Below, in pieces: positions 51,481 to 59,448 of a DNA stretch of 64,000 bases (positions are counted from its first letter, which is position 1; the number at the start of each line of letters is the position of its first letter). This DNA is from Chitinophagaceae bacterium 26-R-25 (lineage in GTDB: Bacteria > Bacteroidota > Bacteroidia > Chitinophagales > Chitinophagaceae). Below the pieces are notes generated by a model. That model did no database searches and had not been told where the DNA came from. It worked only from the letters and a program-made list of their open reading frames with translations. A program made the translations under genes and the position numbers. The stretch is taken from the NCBI GenBank assembly GCA_029906195.1, contig JARWSJ010000001.1, forward strand, positions 1,178,001-1,242,000, written 5' to 3'.

Positions 51481-53101
51481 GGCTCATCGTTTGATCAAAG
51501 GTTAATATGAATTCAGTGCCTTTTTCAAGTTCGCTATGGCAACATAGTGTGCCCTTCATCAATTCAGTGTATTTGGCAACAATGTGCAAGCCAAGTCCGG
51601 TACCCTGAATATCGGTTGCATTGGTGCCCCTGAAAAAACGCTCCGTCAAATGTTTCTGATCTTCTGCAGAAATTCCCATTCCATGATCCTTTACTGAAAG
51701 TATTATTTTTCCATTATTGCAGGTTGTTGCTACATTAATAATTGCATCATGTGCTGAGAATTTGCTGGCATTTGAAACAAGGTTGATTACAATATATTTT
51801 AACAGGGAAGGGTCCATCACAACTTCTTTGTAGCCATTATGAACATAATTCAGCGACTGGTTCTTTTTTATATTGTCAGCAATTTCGTTAATTACATTTG
51901 TAATACTTTCTTCAATTTCGAACCTCATAAGCTTTGCCTGTATCTTGCCTTCTTCAATTCTGCCTGCACTTAAAAAATCGTTTAAGATGTCGGCAAGCAT
52001 GTTTACGGATGAAACGATACGTTGCAAATGTTTCTGACGTTTTTGCCGATCAGCTTCGTTTGCATATTGCTCTATGAGATATGAGGAGGATAAGATGGTT
52101 GTAAGCGGCGTGCGAAATTCATGTGACGCCATGGATACAAATCTTGATTTAAGTTCGCTGAGTTCCCTTTCTTTTTCCAGAGATGACCTAAGTTTCTCTT
52201 CCGATCTTTTTCTTACAGAAATATCTATGGCTATTGCCACAAATCCCAGAAGTTGGTCTTCAGCATCATAAATTGAAGCAATGGTCATTGATACCGGAAG
52301 CGCAGTTTGATCTTTACGTCTAAAAGTGAACTCCTGCTCCTCATGAATGTTTCGTTTGGTTTTTTCTATCAACACCTGGAAATCATCATCAATCACCAGT
52401 TTAAGTTCTTCTGCTATTTTGTTACGCTGATGTTCCAATTCTGCCTTGTCCAGAAAAAACGTGATGGAGTGATTGTTAATAATTTCAGACTCTGAATAAC
52501 CGAGGATCAATACCGCTTCGGGGTTAAAGAGTTTTATAATGCCACGGGGGTCCAGTGCTATGATCATGGCTCCGGCATTATCCAGCAGTGCCTTTTGAAA
52601 AGACAGGAGGTTGTCCTGCCTGTCACGGGCAATTTCCAGATGCCGCATCGTTTCTTTAAGATCCCGGGTCCTTTTCTCCACAGTGGCTTCCAACTCTTCA
52701 TTAAGCTTCTTTATCTGAGCCTCCGTATTTTTTCGAATAGTAATGTTATTGATAAATGCTATGACAAAATTCTCACCATCAGCCTCATATGGACTAAGGC
52801 TGATTTCCACGGGAAACTCTGATCCGTCCTTACGTAACGCAAAAAGCTGTAATCCTGCGCCCATGGGCCGACCATAGGGGTGTTTTGCATACGTTTCACG
52901 GTGTAGCATATGCGTGTTTTTAAACCTGGTGGGAATTAGTTGTTCTATGCTCTTGCCTGTAAGATCTTCTTCTTTATATCCAAATTCCTGAAGTGCGAAA
53001 GGGTTTATCGCCACAATTTTACCGCGACTGTCGGTAATTAATATGCCCATCGTAGCAAAAGAAAACAGGGCCTCAAATGATTTGATTTTTGTGTACGGCA
53101 T
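51458..53101 (-). CDS. PAS-domain sensor histidine kinase, soluble
   Basis: 547 residues with no membrane span. Two PAS domains (about 8-115 and 165-285) are joined by a coiled coil (EELEATVEKRTRDLKETM). The HisKA His is in MASHEFRTPLTT (about 329) and the ATPase has NLVSNASKFSA, KDHGMGI and GTGLGLHIV. The first PAS contains THMLHRETYAKH at the position of the haem helix in FixL-like proteins, but this pattern is also common in non-haem PAS domains. It shares an overlapping operon with the receiver-Crp/Fnr regulator and would be its cognate kinase. Confidence 0.93.
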   Translation of the reverse strand: MPYTKIKSFEALFSFATMGILITDSRGKIVAINPFALQEFGYKEEDLTGKSIEQLIPTRFKNTHMLHRETYAKHPYGRPMGAGLQLFALRKDGSEFPVEISLSPYEADGENFVIAFINNITIRKNTEAQIKKLNEELEATVEKRTRDLKETMRHLEIARDRQDNLLSFQKALLDNAGAMIIALDPRGIIKLFNPEAVLILGYSESEIINNHSITFFLDKAELEHQRNKIAEELKLVIDDDFQVLIEKTKRNIHEEQEFTFRRKDQTALPVSMTIASIYDAEDQLLGFVAIAIDISVRKRSEEKLRSSLEKERELSELKSRFVSMASHEFRTPLTTILSSSYLIEQYANEADRQKRQKHLQRIVSSVNMLADILNDFLSAGRIEEGKIQAKLMRFEIEESITNVINEIADNIKKNQSLNYVHNGYKEVVMDPSLLKYIVINLVSNASKFSAHDAIINVATTCNNGKIILSVKDHGMGISAEDQKHLTERFFRGTNATDIQGTGLGLHIVAKYTELMKGTLCCHSELEKGTEFILTFDQTMSHENDTSN

Positions 53102-53171
53102 CTAATACAAATTACCAAGTTATATAGATACATTGTTGTTTGCCAATTCTTAAGAACATCGCACTTTAAGT

Positions 53172-53204
53172 TATAAAAACAGGAGCGTAGGAGAACTCCT
53201 GTTT
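53172..53204 (-). terminator. Terminator after the PNPOx-like gene
   Basis: AAACAGGAG and CTCCTGTTT form a perfect 9-bp stem. Read on the minus strand it is followed by TTTTAT, so it ends the three-gene usp-ATP-grasp-PNPOx transcript. Confidence 0.65.
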
Positions 53205-53267
53205 ACCGGTTCGCAGGCTTTCGGATCGCATTATTAAAAATTATGCTTAACGTACGAAAGGCCCTGA

Positions 53268-53750
53268 TCAGGCGGGCATATTTCCCAGTTCAAACCTGCC
53301 TGTTTTTTCAATAGGAACTATTCTGTAAATAACAGGTTTTGCTTTGCTTGCAGCCAATTGGCTGTGTTGGCCGGTGTTTGCTTTGCCAACATGATCGCTG
53401 TCTACTTTAGCCTTCATGTGCATCATCTTTGCTACAAACAACTGCATGGCTTGATAGCGATCCCTTTCTGACAAAAGCTCCTGGAACTTGCCCCAAACAA
53501 TAACACTTTGCCAATGTGTGATGTCTTCCATTTGGTCTACTTCAAAACATACATCCGGGTTTTTTCGCATCATCAGGATCTTCATCCCTTCTGGTGAATG
53601 AGCGATGATGTAGTGTCCGTCGTACACATAATTTACGGGTACGACATACACTTTTTTGCCATCGCAACATCCTATGCGACCTACAATGTTTCGATTCAAG
53701 ACATTGTCAATTTGCTCAATAGAAAGCTTTTCAATCATTGTGACACTCAA
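53268..53750 (-). CDS. PNPOx-fold flavin-binding protein
   Basis: 160 residues of the pyridoxamine-phosphate-oxidase-like split-barrel fold: NIVGRIGCCDGKKVYVVPVN, YDGHYIIAHSPEGMKILMMR, NPDVCFEVDQME and QSVIVWGKFQEL. The set resembles 'flavin-nucleotide-binding' proteins that reduce or bind F420 or FMN. Cofactor and substrate are unknown. Last gene of the operon starting with the usp gene at 55679. Confidence 0.88.
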   Translation of the reverse strand: MSVTMIEKLSIEQIDNVLNRNIVGRIGCCDGKKVYVVPVNYVYDGHYIIAHSPEGMKILMMRKNPDVCFEVDQMEDITHWQSVIVWGKFQELLSERDRYQAMQLFVAKMMHMKAKVDSDHVGKANTGQHSQLAASKAKPVIYRIVPIEKTGRFELGNMPA

Positions 53751-53791
53751 ACGTTTTTAAATCGCATAGGTTCAGAAGTAGCCATGTTAAG

Positions 53792-54844
53792 CTAGCTAAC
53801 GACTGCTTTCCTTGTTGCGGTTATTAAGCTTTTTACCGGCGCATTATACCGTTGCATTGAGTGCTGTTTTTCTCGTGCGGGCAGCGTTGCCGGCATTGCC
53901 CGCACGATGTACAATTCGCCTGTTTTACCGTCTTTCATCCATTCTATATCCATCTGTTTACCAAAATGGGCATCAATCATAAAAGCCCAATTTGCCAGCG
54001 TTATGATCTCGGTGTCTGTCAGTATATAACCGGGTTGTATTTGGTTGTTTCCTTCGGTAACATGCATGCGGTGATCTTTTCGGATCCTTTTTTTTATGAA
54101 AGGATTTTTGTGTTGCAGCAGGGCTGATCTGGAAATGACATAATTGTCGGAGGAATCAGCTGACTGACCGGGCGACTCTTTTGAATACGTCGACGCTTTT
54201 ATTTCCAGCATTTCACCGCAAGCGCTTTCTGTCATTGTTCCAGCATAACTGTTTTGAGAATGAACCATTTTTTGAACGCCTATGGAGAAAGACAGCCTGG
54301 CATGGGCGAGATGGTTGTCCACTCTGTATTTTATTGCACGGTCGGAATAAAGTGATGCAAAGCATTTTTTTATTGCCTCAAGCAAGCTGTCTTCGTTATC
54401 AATGCTCAGAAAGCTTTCATGCAAGTCCGCAAAACTAACCAATGGCAAATTCGCTGCGTACGCACTGCTACGAACAACAACGGCTACCGATTTTTCTTTG
54501 TTGTTACACAATTCCTCATAGGCATTTCTTACCGATACAACTATGAAATAAGGGGTGATTGCCCGCAGTATCAAAGCTCTTGCTTTCGCACTGATACTTT
54601 TCAGGTTAGAATAGTTTTCCTGGTCGAGTTCATTCATCAACTCGTTTAAAGGTTGATGCAGCGCGTTTGCTGTTAGAAAATGTTCGAAGGCAAAAGAAGT
54701 TACTGCGAAGCCGTTCGGTATTCGCAGCCCCTGAGGAGAAAGTTGTGAATATATCTCTCCCAATATGGCATTCTTCTCTCCAACGGCAATGACGTCTGCA
54801 GCTTTGATATCGCTAAATTTCCGGGTAAATGCAGTCGTAACCAT
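53792..54844 (-). CDS. Stand-alone PEP-synthase-like ATP-grasp domain, degenerate
   Basis: 350 residues matching only the N-terminal ATP-grasp part of PEP synthase / pyruvate phosphate dikinase (about 800-900 residues in full). Recognised by VGEKNAILGEIYSQ, IPNGFAVTSFAFEHFL, VVVRSSAYAANLP (family VRSSATAEDLP, with the acidic pair lost), VQKMVHSQNSYAGTM, and the final MDIEWMKDGKTGELYIVRAM. The swivelling His domain and the PEP-binding barrel are absent. The product can hardly make PEP; a role as an ATP-sensing or phospho-transfer partner is possible. Starts 10 bp after the usp gene. Confidence 0.82.
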   Translation of the reverse strand: MVTTAFTRKFSDIKAADVIAVGEKNAILGEIYSQLSPQGLRIPNGFAVTSFAFEHFLTANALHQPLNELMNELDQENYSNLKSISAKARALILRAITPYFIVVSVRNAYEELCNNKEKSVAVVVRSSAYAANLPLVSFADLHESFLSIDNEDSLLEAIKKCFASLYSDRAIKYRVDNHLAHARLSFSIGVQKMVHSQNSYAGTMTESACGEMLEIKASTYSKESPGQSADSSDNYVISRSALLQHKNPFIKKRIRKDHRMHVTEGNNQIQPGYILTDTEIITLANWAFMIDAHFGKQMDIEWMKDGKTGELYIVRAMPATLPAREKQHSMQRYNAPVKSLITATRKAVVS

Positions 54845-54854
54845 AAGTTTAGTT

Positions 54855-55679
54855 TTAATGAATGGCCATTATGGGTACATGTGTCTGTAATGCAAGATTT
54901 TTAGAGTGATGGTGCCTAAAGAGGTCGCGCAGGAAGTTGTATTTTTTCGGAATGACGATGAGTAAATCAATGTCATTATTTTCGGTAAATTCTGTGACGC
55001 TTTTCTCCACCTCTTCTCCGTTAATGATATGATATTTCGGATGTACTCCCCTTAATATTTCCTTAAGCCAATCAAATTCTTCTTCTGCTTCGCGACTGTT
55101 GAAATTGTGATCGTGTTGGGCAATATGCAATACATGCAATTGTGCATGAAGGTCCTTTACCAGCGTCCTAATATAGAACCCGGGCAATGTTTCCACTACG
55201 TCTTTGCAATCGCATGCAAGTGCAATGTTGCGGATGGCCGAAAACTTAATATTCGGAGGAACTACGATCAGGGGCCATGCAACTTGTTTTAGAGCAGCTA
55301 TTGTTTTTCCGCCAAACAAATATCTTTCAAAAGCATTTGTGGTTTCCGCGCCCATTACAACTGCAAAGGGTTTGATGGTATTGCAATGCTCGTTAATTTC
55401 ATCAATAACTTCACCAATCCTTACCTGTGTCTTAACGGGCAGGCGGCCTCCTGAACTTTCTTCCAGGTTTTCTTTTATTCTTGCCAAATCATTTTCTGCA
55501 TCGGCCCGTGCTTTGACAAGATCACAAGCAGGAGCGGGTATTTCGCTGAAGGACATAGGGATCCCGCATACATGTAAAACAGATAATTTCATTCCCAGCA
55601 CTGAAGCCAGTTCAGCTGCATAGTGGACCGCGTTTTGCGATACCGGTGTAAAATCTGTGGTTGCTACAATCGTTTTCAT
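54855..55679 (-). CDS. Universal stress protein
   Basis: 274 residues with an N-terminal Usp domain (MKTIVATTDFTPVSQNAVHY, PFAVVMGAETTNAFERYLFG, PLIVVPPNIKF) and a second, less conserved half (ITPKKYNFLRDLFRHHHSKN region with LLIVIPKKYNF). It heads the operon usp-ATP-grasp-PNPOx. A candidate operator lies 148 bp upstream. A decayed copy of its first codons lies at 57208-57270. Confidence 0.9.
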   Translation of the reverse strand: MKTIVATTDFTPVSQNAVHYAAELASVLGMKLSVLHVCGIPMSFSEIPAPACDLVKARADAENDLARIKENLEESSGGRLPVKTQVRIGEVIDEINEHCNTIKPFAVVMGAETTNAFERYLFGGKTIAALKQVAWPLIVVPPNIKFSAIRNIALACDCKDVVETLPGFYIRTLVKDLHAQLHVLHIAQHDHNFNSREAEEEFDWLKEILRGVHPKYHIINGEEVEKSVTEFTENNDIDLLIVIPKKYNFLRDLFRHHHSKNLALQTHVPIMAIH

Positions 55680-56092
55680 CCTTTTCCAGTTTTAAAAATG
55701 TAGAATGAATGTGAGACTTGTTTAAATAAAGTACTGATGTCTTTTTGGTTTTTACAGGAAGGATGCGGGGCTTGAGGAGTAATCGAAAGGTTATACGAAT
55801 CTACTAATGCTCGTTAGGGTATAAAATGATCTATGTCACCTATGGTTTTGATTGTACTCATCGCCTTACGGGTTATCGATGGGAGCCCGACCGGAAGAAT
55901 TGATTTGTTTTTTTATAAAAAGACTTTCTCTTTTTCAGCACCGGTACAGAATGTCAAGGTATTCATAGCAATGCTTGCTTGCAATAATGGCTGTCACTGT
56001 GCCTGCTAACGGTCGTCATTTCAGGTGGTAAAATCGGCTTTTACTTTAGTATACGGTTTCGAGTTATTTGGAAATACTAAATTGATTTTTTT
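55680..56092. other. Divergent intergenic region with a candidate operator
   Basis: About 410 bp between the usp operon and a small membrane-protein gene. It should hold both promoters. Besides the operator-like site at 55827 I see no repeat or gene. Confidence 0.5.
55827..55838. promoter_or_regulatory. Candidate Crp/Fnr-type operator upstream of usp operon
   Basis: TGATCTATGTCA matches TGAT-N3-TGTCA exactly. It lies 148 bp upstream of the usp ATG and about 255 bp before the divergent gene. Confidence 0.5.
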
Positions 56093-56290
56093 ATGAAAAA
56101 GAATATGGGCCTGATTGATCGCATGATACGGCTTCTCGTAGCCATGTTGTTTGTAGCCTTGTATGTCATGGGACTTGTAACTGGTGTCTTCGGTGCTTTT
56201 TTGATAGCAGTTAGCATTGTTTTTATAGCCACCAGCCTAATTGGTTACTGCCCGGTTTACGATGTCTTTCATATTAAAACCTGCAAATAG
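56093..56290 (+). CDS. DUF2892 (YgaP-like) membrane protein
   Basis: 65 residues. A short basic N-terminus (MKKNMGLIDRMIRLLVA) is followed by two spans separated by VTGVFG, ending with GYCPVYDVFHIKTCK. The GxCPxY ending is diagnostic of the inner-membrane family found next to rhodanese domains. Role unknown. A weak hairpin (ACCTGCAA / TTGCAGGT) overlaps its stop codon. Confidence 0.9.
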   Translation: MKKNMGLIDRMIRLLVAMLFVALYVMGLVTGVFGAFLIAVSIVFIATSLIGYCPVYDVFHIKTCK

Positions 56291-56308
56291 AAAAAAATTG
56301 TTGCAGGT
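56279..56308 (+). terminator. Weak hairpin at the end of the DUF2892 gene
   Basis: ACCTGCAA and TTGCAGGT form an 8-bp stem with a 14-nt loop that spans the stop codon; AGTTTT follows. Confidence 0.4.
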
Positions 56309-56347
56309 AGTTTTCCAATCTGATGGTGTTTTTATTATAAGCCTTAA

Positions 56348-57163
56348 TCAATAGTACTTGGGCATATTTTTACAGTCATACTCGATTGTCAATCGGTGGA
56401 AAACAAATGATACTCCCCAAAACTGCTCGAGGTCCATACTGGATTCCGGCGTTACATCTATTACTGTTGGTAACATATACGAGTTATAAGTGTAGGCGTT
56501 TGCGAAATAACCTTTGGTGAAATTGTTGGTATTGTAATTCATGTTAACAAACATCCAGACCTTGTTTGTCCGCATAAGATTTATTCCATTGTCGTATGCC
56601 TCATATAAATTAGAGTTGCCGTTGGCATCATACACAATGTCCTGAACGTAGCCCGGCACAAGCGATGTTATTTTTATCGCTCTTCCATAGCTGTCATAAT
56701 CAATAATTCTGCACAGAATAAAGGCGCCGGATGAGTTGTACGGCGGATGCTGATCTGTGATATATGAACCGTTTACACCATTTAGTTCATAAATGGAATC
56801 TAAAACTCGTGTAGGGGATAAGTAATGGAAAGTTTCCCATTGGAAAACATTTTTTAATCCCGGAGAATTGTGGATCCAATCGGTAACCCTTCCCTTGGCG
56901 TCGTATCTGAAATGTTGGTCATAGCTCCAGGTTTGTCTCGCTGTATCAGGATATGTGCCGAGGACATCTTTGGGTTGGCCGTTTTTGTTGTAATAAACGG
57001 TAAATTCGTTGTAACTGTCCCTCATCCATACCTTGAATTTTTTTATGTCGCAATATTGAAAATCCTGCCCCGGATTGTCATGTATCTGGCTGATAATTTT
57101 TTTGCAACCTGCAAAATTGAATGTGATAATGACTGCAAGCAATGTTAGTGATAGTTTTTTCAT
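56348..57163 (-). CDS. Lipoprotein with YD-like repeats (paralogue)
   Basis: 271 residues. Signal peptide with lipobox FAGC (about residue 19) followed by KK. Repeated hairpins FRYDAKGRVTDWIHN, IDYDSYGRAIKITS and IVYDANGNSNLYE; a conserved TDQHPPYN loop; final RLTIEYDCKNM. Paralogue of 45528-46361. Function unknown; both are predicted to be outer-membrane anchored. Upstream lies a decayed usp start. Confidence 0.8.
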   Translation of the reverse strand: MKKLSLTLLAVIITFNFAGCKKIISQIHDNPGQDFQYCDIKKFKVWMRDSYNEFTVYYNKNGQPKDVLGTYPDTARQTWSYDQHFRYDAKGRVTDWIHNSPGLKNVFQWETFHYLSPTRVLDSIYELNGVNGSYITDQHPPYNSSGAFILCRIIDYDSYGRAIKITSLVPGYVQDIVYDANGNSNLYEAYDNGINLMRTNKVWMFVNMNYNTNNFTKGYFANAYTYNSYMLPTVIDVTPESSMDLEQFWGVSFVFHRLTIEYDCKNMPKYY

Positions 57164-57207
57164 AAATAGCCCAGGTATAAAGTTTGAAAATTGATGTTAC
57201 TTAACTG

Positions 57208-57270
57208 TAATTCGGCACTTCTCGGAAGCGAAACCGGAGTGAAATCCGACGTTACTAAAATCGTTTTCAT
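57208..57270 (-). pseudogene. 5' remnant of a universal stress protein gene
   Basis: A short frame begins MKTILVTSDFTPVS, nearly the same as the first 14 residues of the usp protein at 54855-55679 (MKTIVATTDFTPVS), then LPRSAEL. After that the similarity ends. Eleven of the first 14 residues match. The rest of the gene is gone. Confidence 0.6.
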
Positions 57271-57698
57271 AACGCGTTCAATTGACAGACGTGGACATAT
57301 AGGATGCGCTGTAAATAGAGTACGGAAGTCTTTTGCTTTGCTATAGAGTATCGATATAGAGATAGAAGTTGAAGGAGCTCTCACGAAGCTAGCAATAGAA
57401 CTTATTTTATAAAATGACTCTAGTCACTGAAGGGCTTAATGGTGGTCAATTAAATGCAGTTATCTGTTTCTTGCGATTTGAATAGAGTGAGAACAATAAA
57501 GCGAGTGAAAAAGAGTGGGGTGGGAAAAGACATAAAGCGTTGAGTCGCTTTGCCATTGAATTTGGAAGTAATTGATATTGGCATTATTATAAGAAAGTCG
57601 AATAGAGTCTCCGCGACGAAATGGAAATAATAGGCAAAACCGGTTCATAAAACCTGTTACACGATGGGTAATATGTTTAGGTGAGTATTGAGATTTTC
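57271..57698. other. Intergenic region upstream of the usp remnant
   Basis: About 430 bp with no supported gene. It contains the perfect dyad TGACTCTAGTCA at 57415, listed separately, and the 3' flank of the winged-helix regulator. Confidence 0.45.
57415..57426. promoter_or_regulatory. Palindrome of the Crp/Fnr-type pattern
   Basis: TGACTCTAGTCA has perfect TGACT / AGTCA half sites and fits TGAY-N4-RTCA. It lies 145 bp upstream of the usp remnant, a spacing like that of the intact usp operon (148 bp). Confidence 0.4.
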
Positions 57699-58589
57699 TT
57701 AAGCGCTGATTTCAAGCTTATATCCTTTGCCGCGTATAACAACAATCTTGATGTTCGGATCAATTTCCAGTTTTTTTCTAAGCTTTGAAATGAACATATC
57801 GAGACTGCGGCCTACTATAACACCTTCATCTTCCCATATTTCTTTTTGTAGCCGGCTTCGCTCTATGGCCTCGTTTGGAGACAACGCGAAAATGCTTAGT
57901 ACACGCGTTTCAGTTCTGGTCAGGTCTATGGTATTTCCGTTTATCATGAGCTTACCGGACTTCGCGTCGAACGACATTGACCCTAAAGTGAAAATGCCAG
58001 TTTGCTGACTGTCAGGTAAGGCCTTTCGCGGCTTAACAGGTCTTAAAAAAATAAATCCAACAAATGCTAAAACTGCCAGACCGCCAAATAGATATCCATT
58101 CTTTGCTGTAATTATTCCTGCCGGTTTGAATTTAATATCAATCATGTAACACGCTATGGGTTGCTTTCTTCCTATACAGGCTGCAATATCATCTTTCTTA
58201 TTTTTTGATATAGCATATCCATAGGCTACACTGCCATTGGCGCAGTTCAGTACATCAACAACGTAATCACTTGCGAGTGGGTCTTGTGCTAATAAACGCT
58301 GGGTAATATTCACCAGGGATCCGGGTTGAAAAGTAAATGCCTTCTCAAAACTGATCTGGTATTCATTGTCGGCGATTTTTTTTACTGGAAGTACCCGTGA
58401 CGTACTGTCGCCCGACTGAAGGAGTATTTCATGCCCGATCCGGCGAAGCAAAATTTCCCTTCTGGCAGAGTCAAATTTATCACTGCCGGTCAAGCTGAAA
58501 GCCACGCAGATTACAGCGATAAACGTGAGTATTAATAATCCGCCGACGTGCTGATGTTTTATGTGCAGGAAATTTCTTCTAACAAGCAT
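57699..58589 (-). CDS. Membrane-bound winged-helix regulator
   Basis: 296 residues. An N-terminal span (GGLLILTFIAVICVAFSLTG), a periplasmic region of about 130 residues with paired cysteines (LNCANGSVAYGY, AACIGRK, IACYMID), a second span (GYLFGGLAVLAFVGFIFLRP) and a C-terminal OmpR-type winged helix (LTRTETRVLSIFALSP, EAIERSRLQKEIWEDE, RSLDMFISKLRKKLE, VIRGKGYKL). The effector domain is at the C-terminus, the reverse of ToxR and CadC. It is likely a one-component sensor of envelope conditions. Targets unknown. Confidence 0.85.
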   Translation of the reverse strand: MLVRRNFLHIKHQHVGGLLILTFIAVICVAFSLTGSDKFDSARREILLRRIGHEILLQSGDSTSRVLPVKKIADNEYQISFEKAFTFQPGSLVNITQRLLAQDPLASDYVVDVLNCANGSVAYGYAISKNKKDDIAACIGRKQPIACYMIDIKFKPAGIITAKNGYLFGGLAVLAFVGFIFLRPVKPRKALPDSQQTGIFTLGSMSFDAKSGKLMINGNTIDLTRTETRVLSIFALSPNEAIERSRLQKEIWEDEGVIVGRSLDMFISKLRKKLEIDPNIKIVVIRGKGYKLEISA

Positions 58590-58746
58590 AATGTCAAGAT
58601 ATTATTTACAAAGTTTACACTATTATTTACAATCTGGATTCCTTTGTCTGAAGACGATCAAAGTATTTTTGTTGCGTCAACTCTAAAAGGATACGAAAAA
58701 TAAAAGGAATGCCTTAAACGGAGGTGATTTATCAGGAGACAGATCT

Positions 58747-59313
58747 ATGTTAATTAAAACTACAAAAAATATGAAAAAAGCTATTTATGCGCTGATCTTA
58801 TTGGTAGTTGTGGTAAGCGGACTGGTATTTGCTAATCACGAAATCAAAAATGACACTTCTAAAAAAACAACCTCAAAGCCACTCTCTGCGGCTGATAGGG
58901 AAGCCGCAGTGAAAAAATGGGAGGCTACCCCTGGTGGTATAGCGTACACAAAATGGAAAGCGTCTCCCGAAGGTAAAAAAGTACTTGCCAGTGCTACTAA
59001 AATACAGAAATATATTAATGATTCTACCAGTATGGAGGCTGTTGTAACCTCTCTTTCACTTCCGCCAGGATCACGATTAGGTTTCGGAGTGATGGTCAGG
59101 ATTGACGGGGAAGATTATATTCTAAGTTTTGGACTGGAAACGTCTAATGAATTTCAGCAATTGCAAAGTCTGAAAGTTAACGACAAAATAGTTATAAGAA
59201 GCAGTGTTGTATCGCACGCCCCCAAGTATGGATATCCAATAGTATCGGGCGACTATGTAGAACGAGATGGTAAGATAATTTATAAACGTGCCCCTCACAA
59301 AGGCGGTTGCTGA
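58747..59313 (+). CDS. Exported small protein, unknown function
   Basis: 188 residues. AGGAG lies 8 bp upstream of the first ATG, an uncommon Shine-Dalgarno match in this organism and the reason for this start; a second ATG eight codons on (MKKAIYALILLVVVVSG) also gives a signal peptide. The middle is a charged helix (ADREAAVKKWEATPGGIAYT, KWKASPEGKK), then a beta-rich part (GFGVMVRIDGEDYILSFGLE, SGDYVERDGKIIYKRA). No family recognised. It is divergent from the membrane regulator and may be its target. Confidence 0.7.
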   Translation: MLIKTTKNMKKAIYALILLVVVVSGLVFANHEIKNDTSKKTTSKPLSAADREAAVKKWEATPGGIAYTKWKASPEGKKVLASATKIQKYINDSTSMEAVVTSLSLPPGSRLGFGVMVRIDGEDYILSFGLETSNEFQQLQSLKVNDKIVIRSSVVSHAPKYGYPIVSGDYVERDGKIIYKRAPHKGGC

Positions 59314-59382
59314 GTAAAGTTATCGTGGAAAGACCTTTACGAGATTTAAGTGTAAGAGAGTCTCCATTTACCCCGCCTACAG

Positions 59383-59448
59383 TTAATTGAATGAAGCGCG
59401 AATTTGAAGAGGGGAGAGGATATTATTTACGCAGCATTTCAAAGAATC
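59383..59448 (-). pseudogene. C-terminal remnant of an AraC regulator
   Basis: A short frame ends LSPLQIRASFN plus stop, against LSPVQFRASFN in the regulator at 3461-4381. The DNA matches that gene's 3' end at 34 of 36 positions, including 20 identical bases at the stop. Upstream of this only traces remain (SLKCCVNNI). It touches the 3' end of the barrel gene. Confidence 0.65.

Noticed and set aside
51458-53101. Haem-binding PAS like FixL in the sensor kinase
   Set aside because: A His occurs near the right place, but the same T-H-x-x-H pattern is frequent in non-haem PAS domains. Not claimed as a feature.
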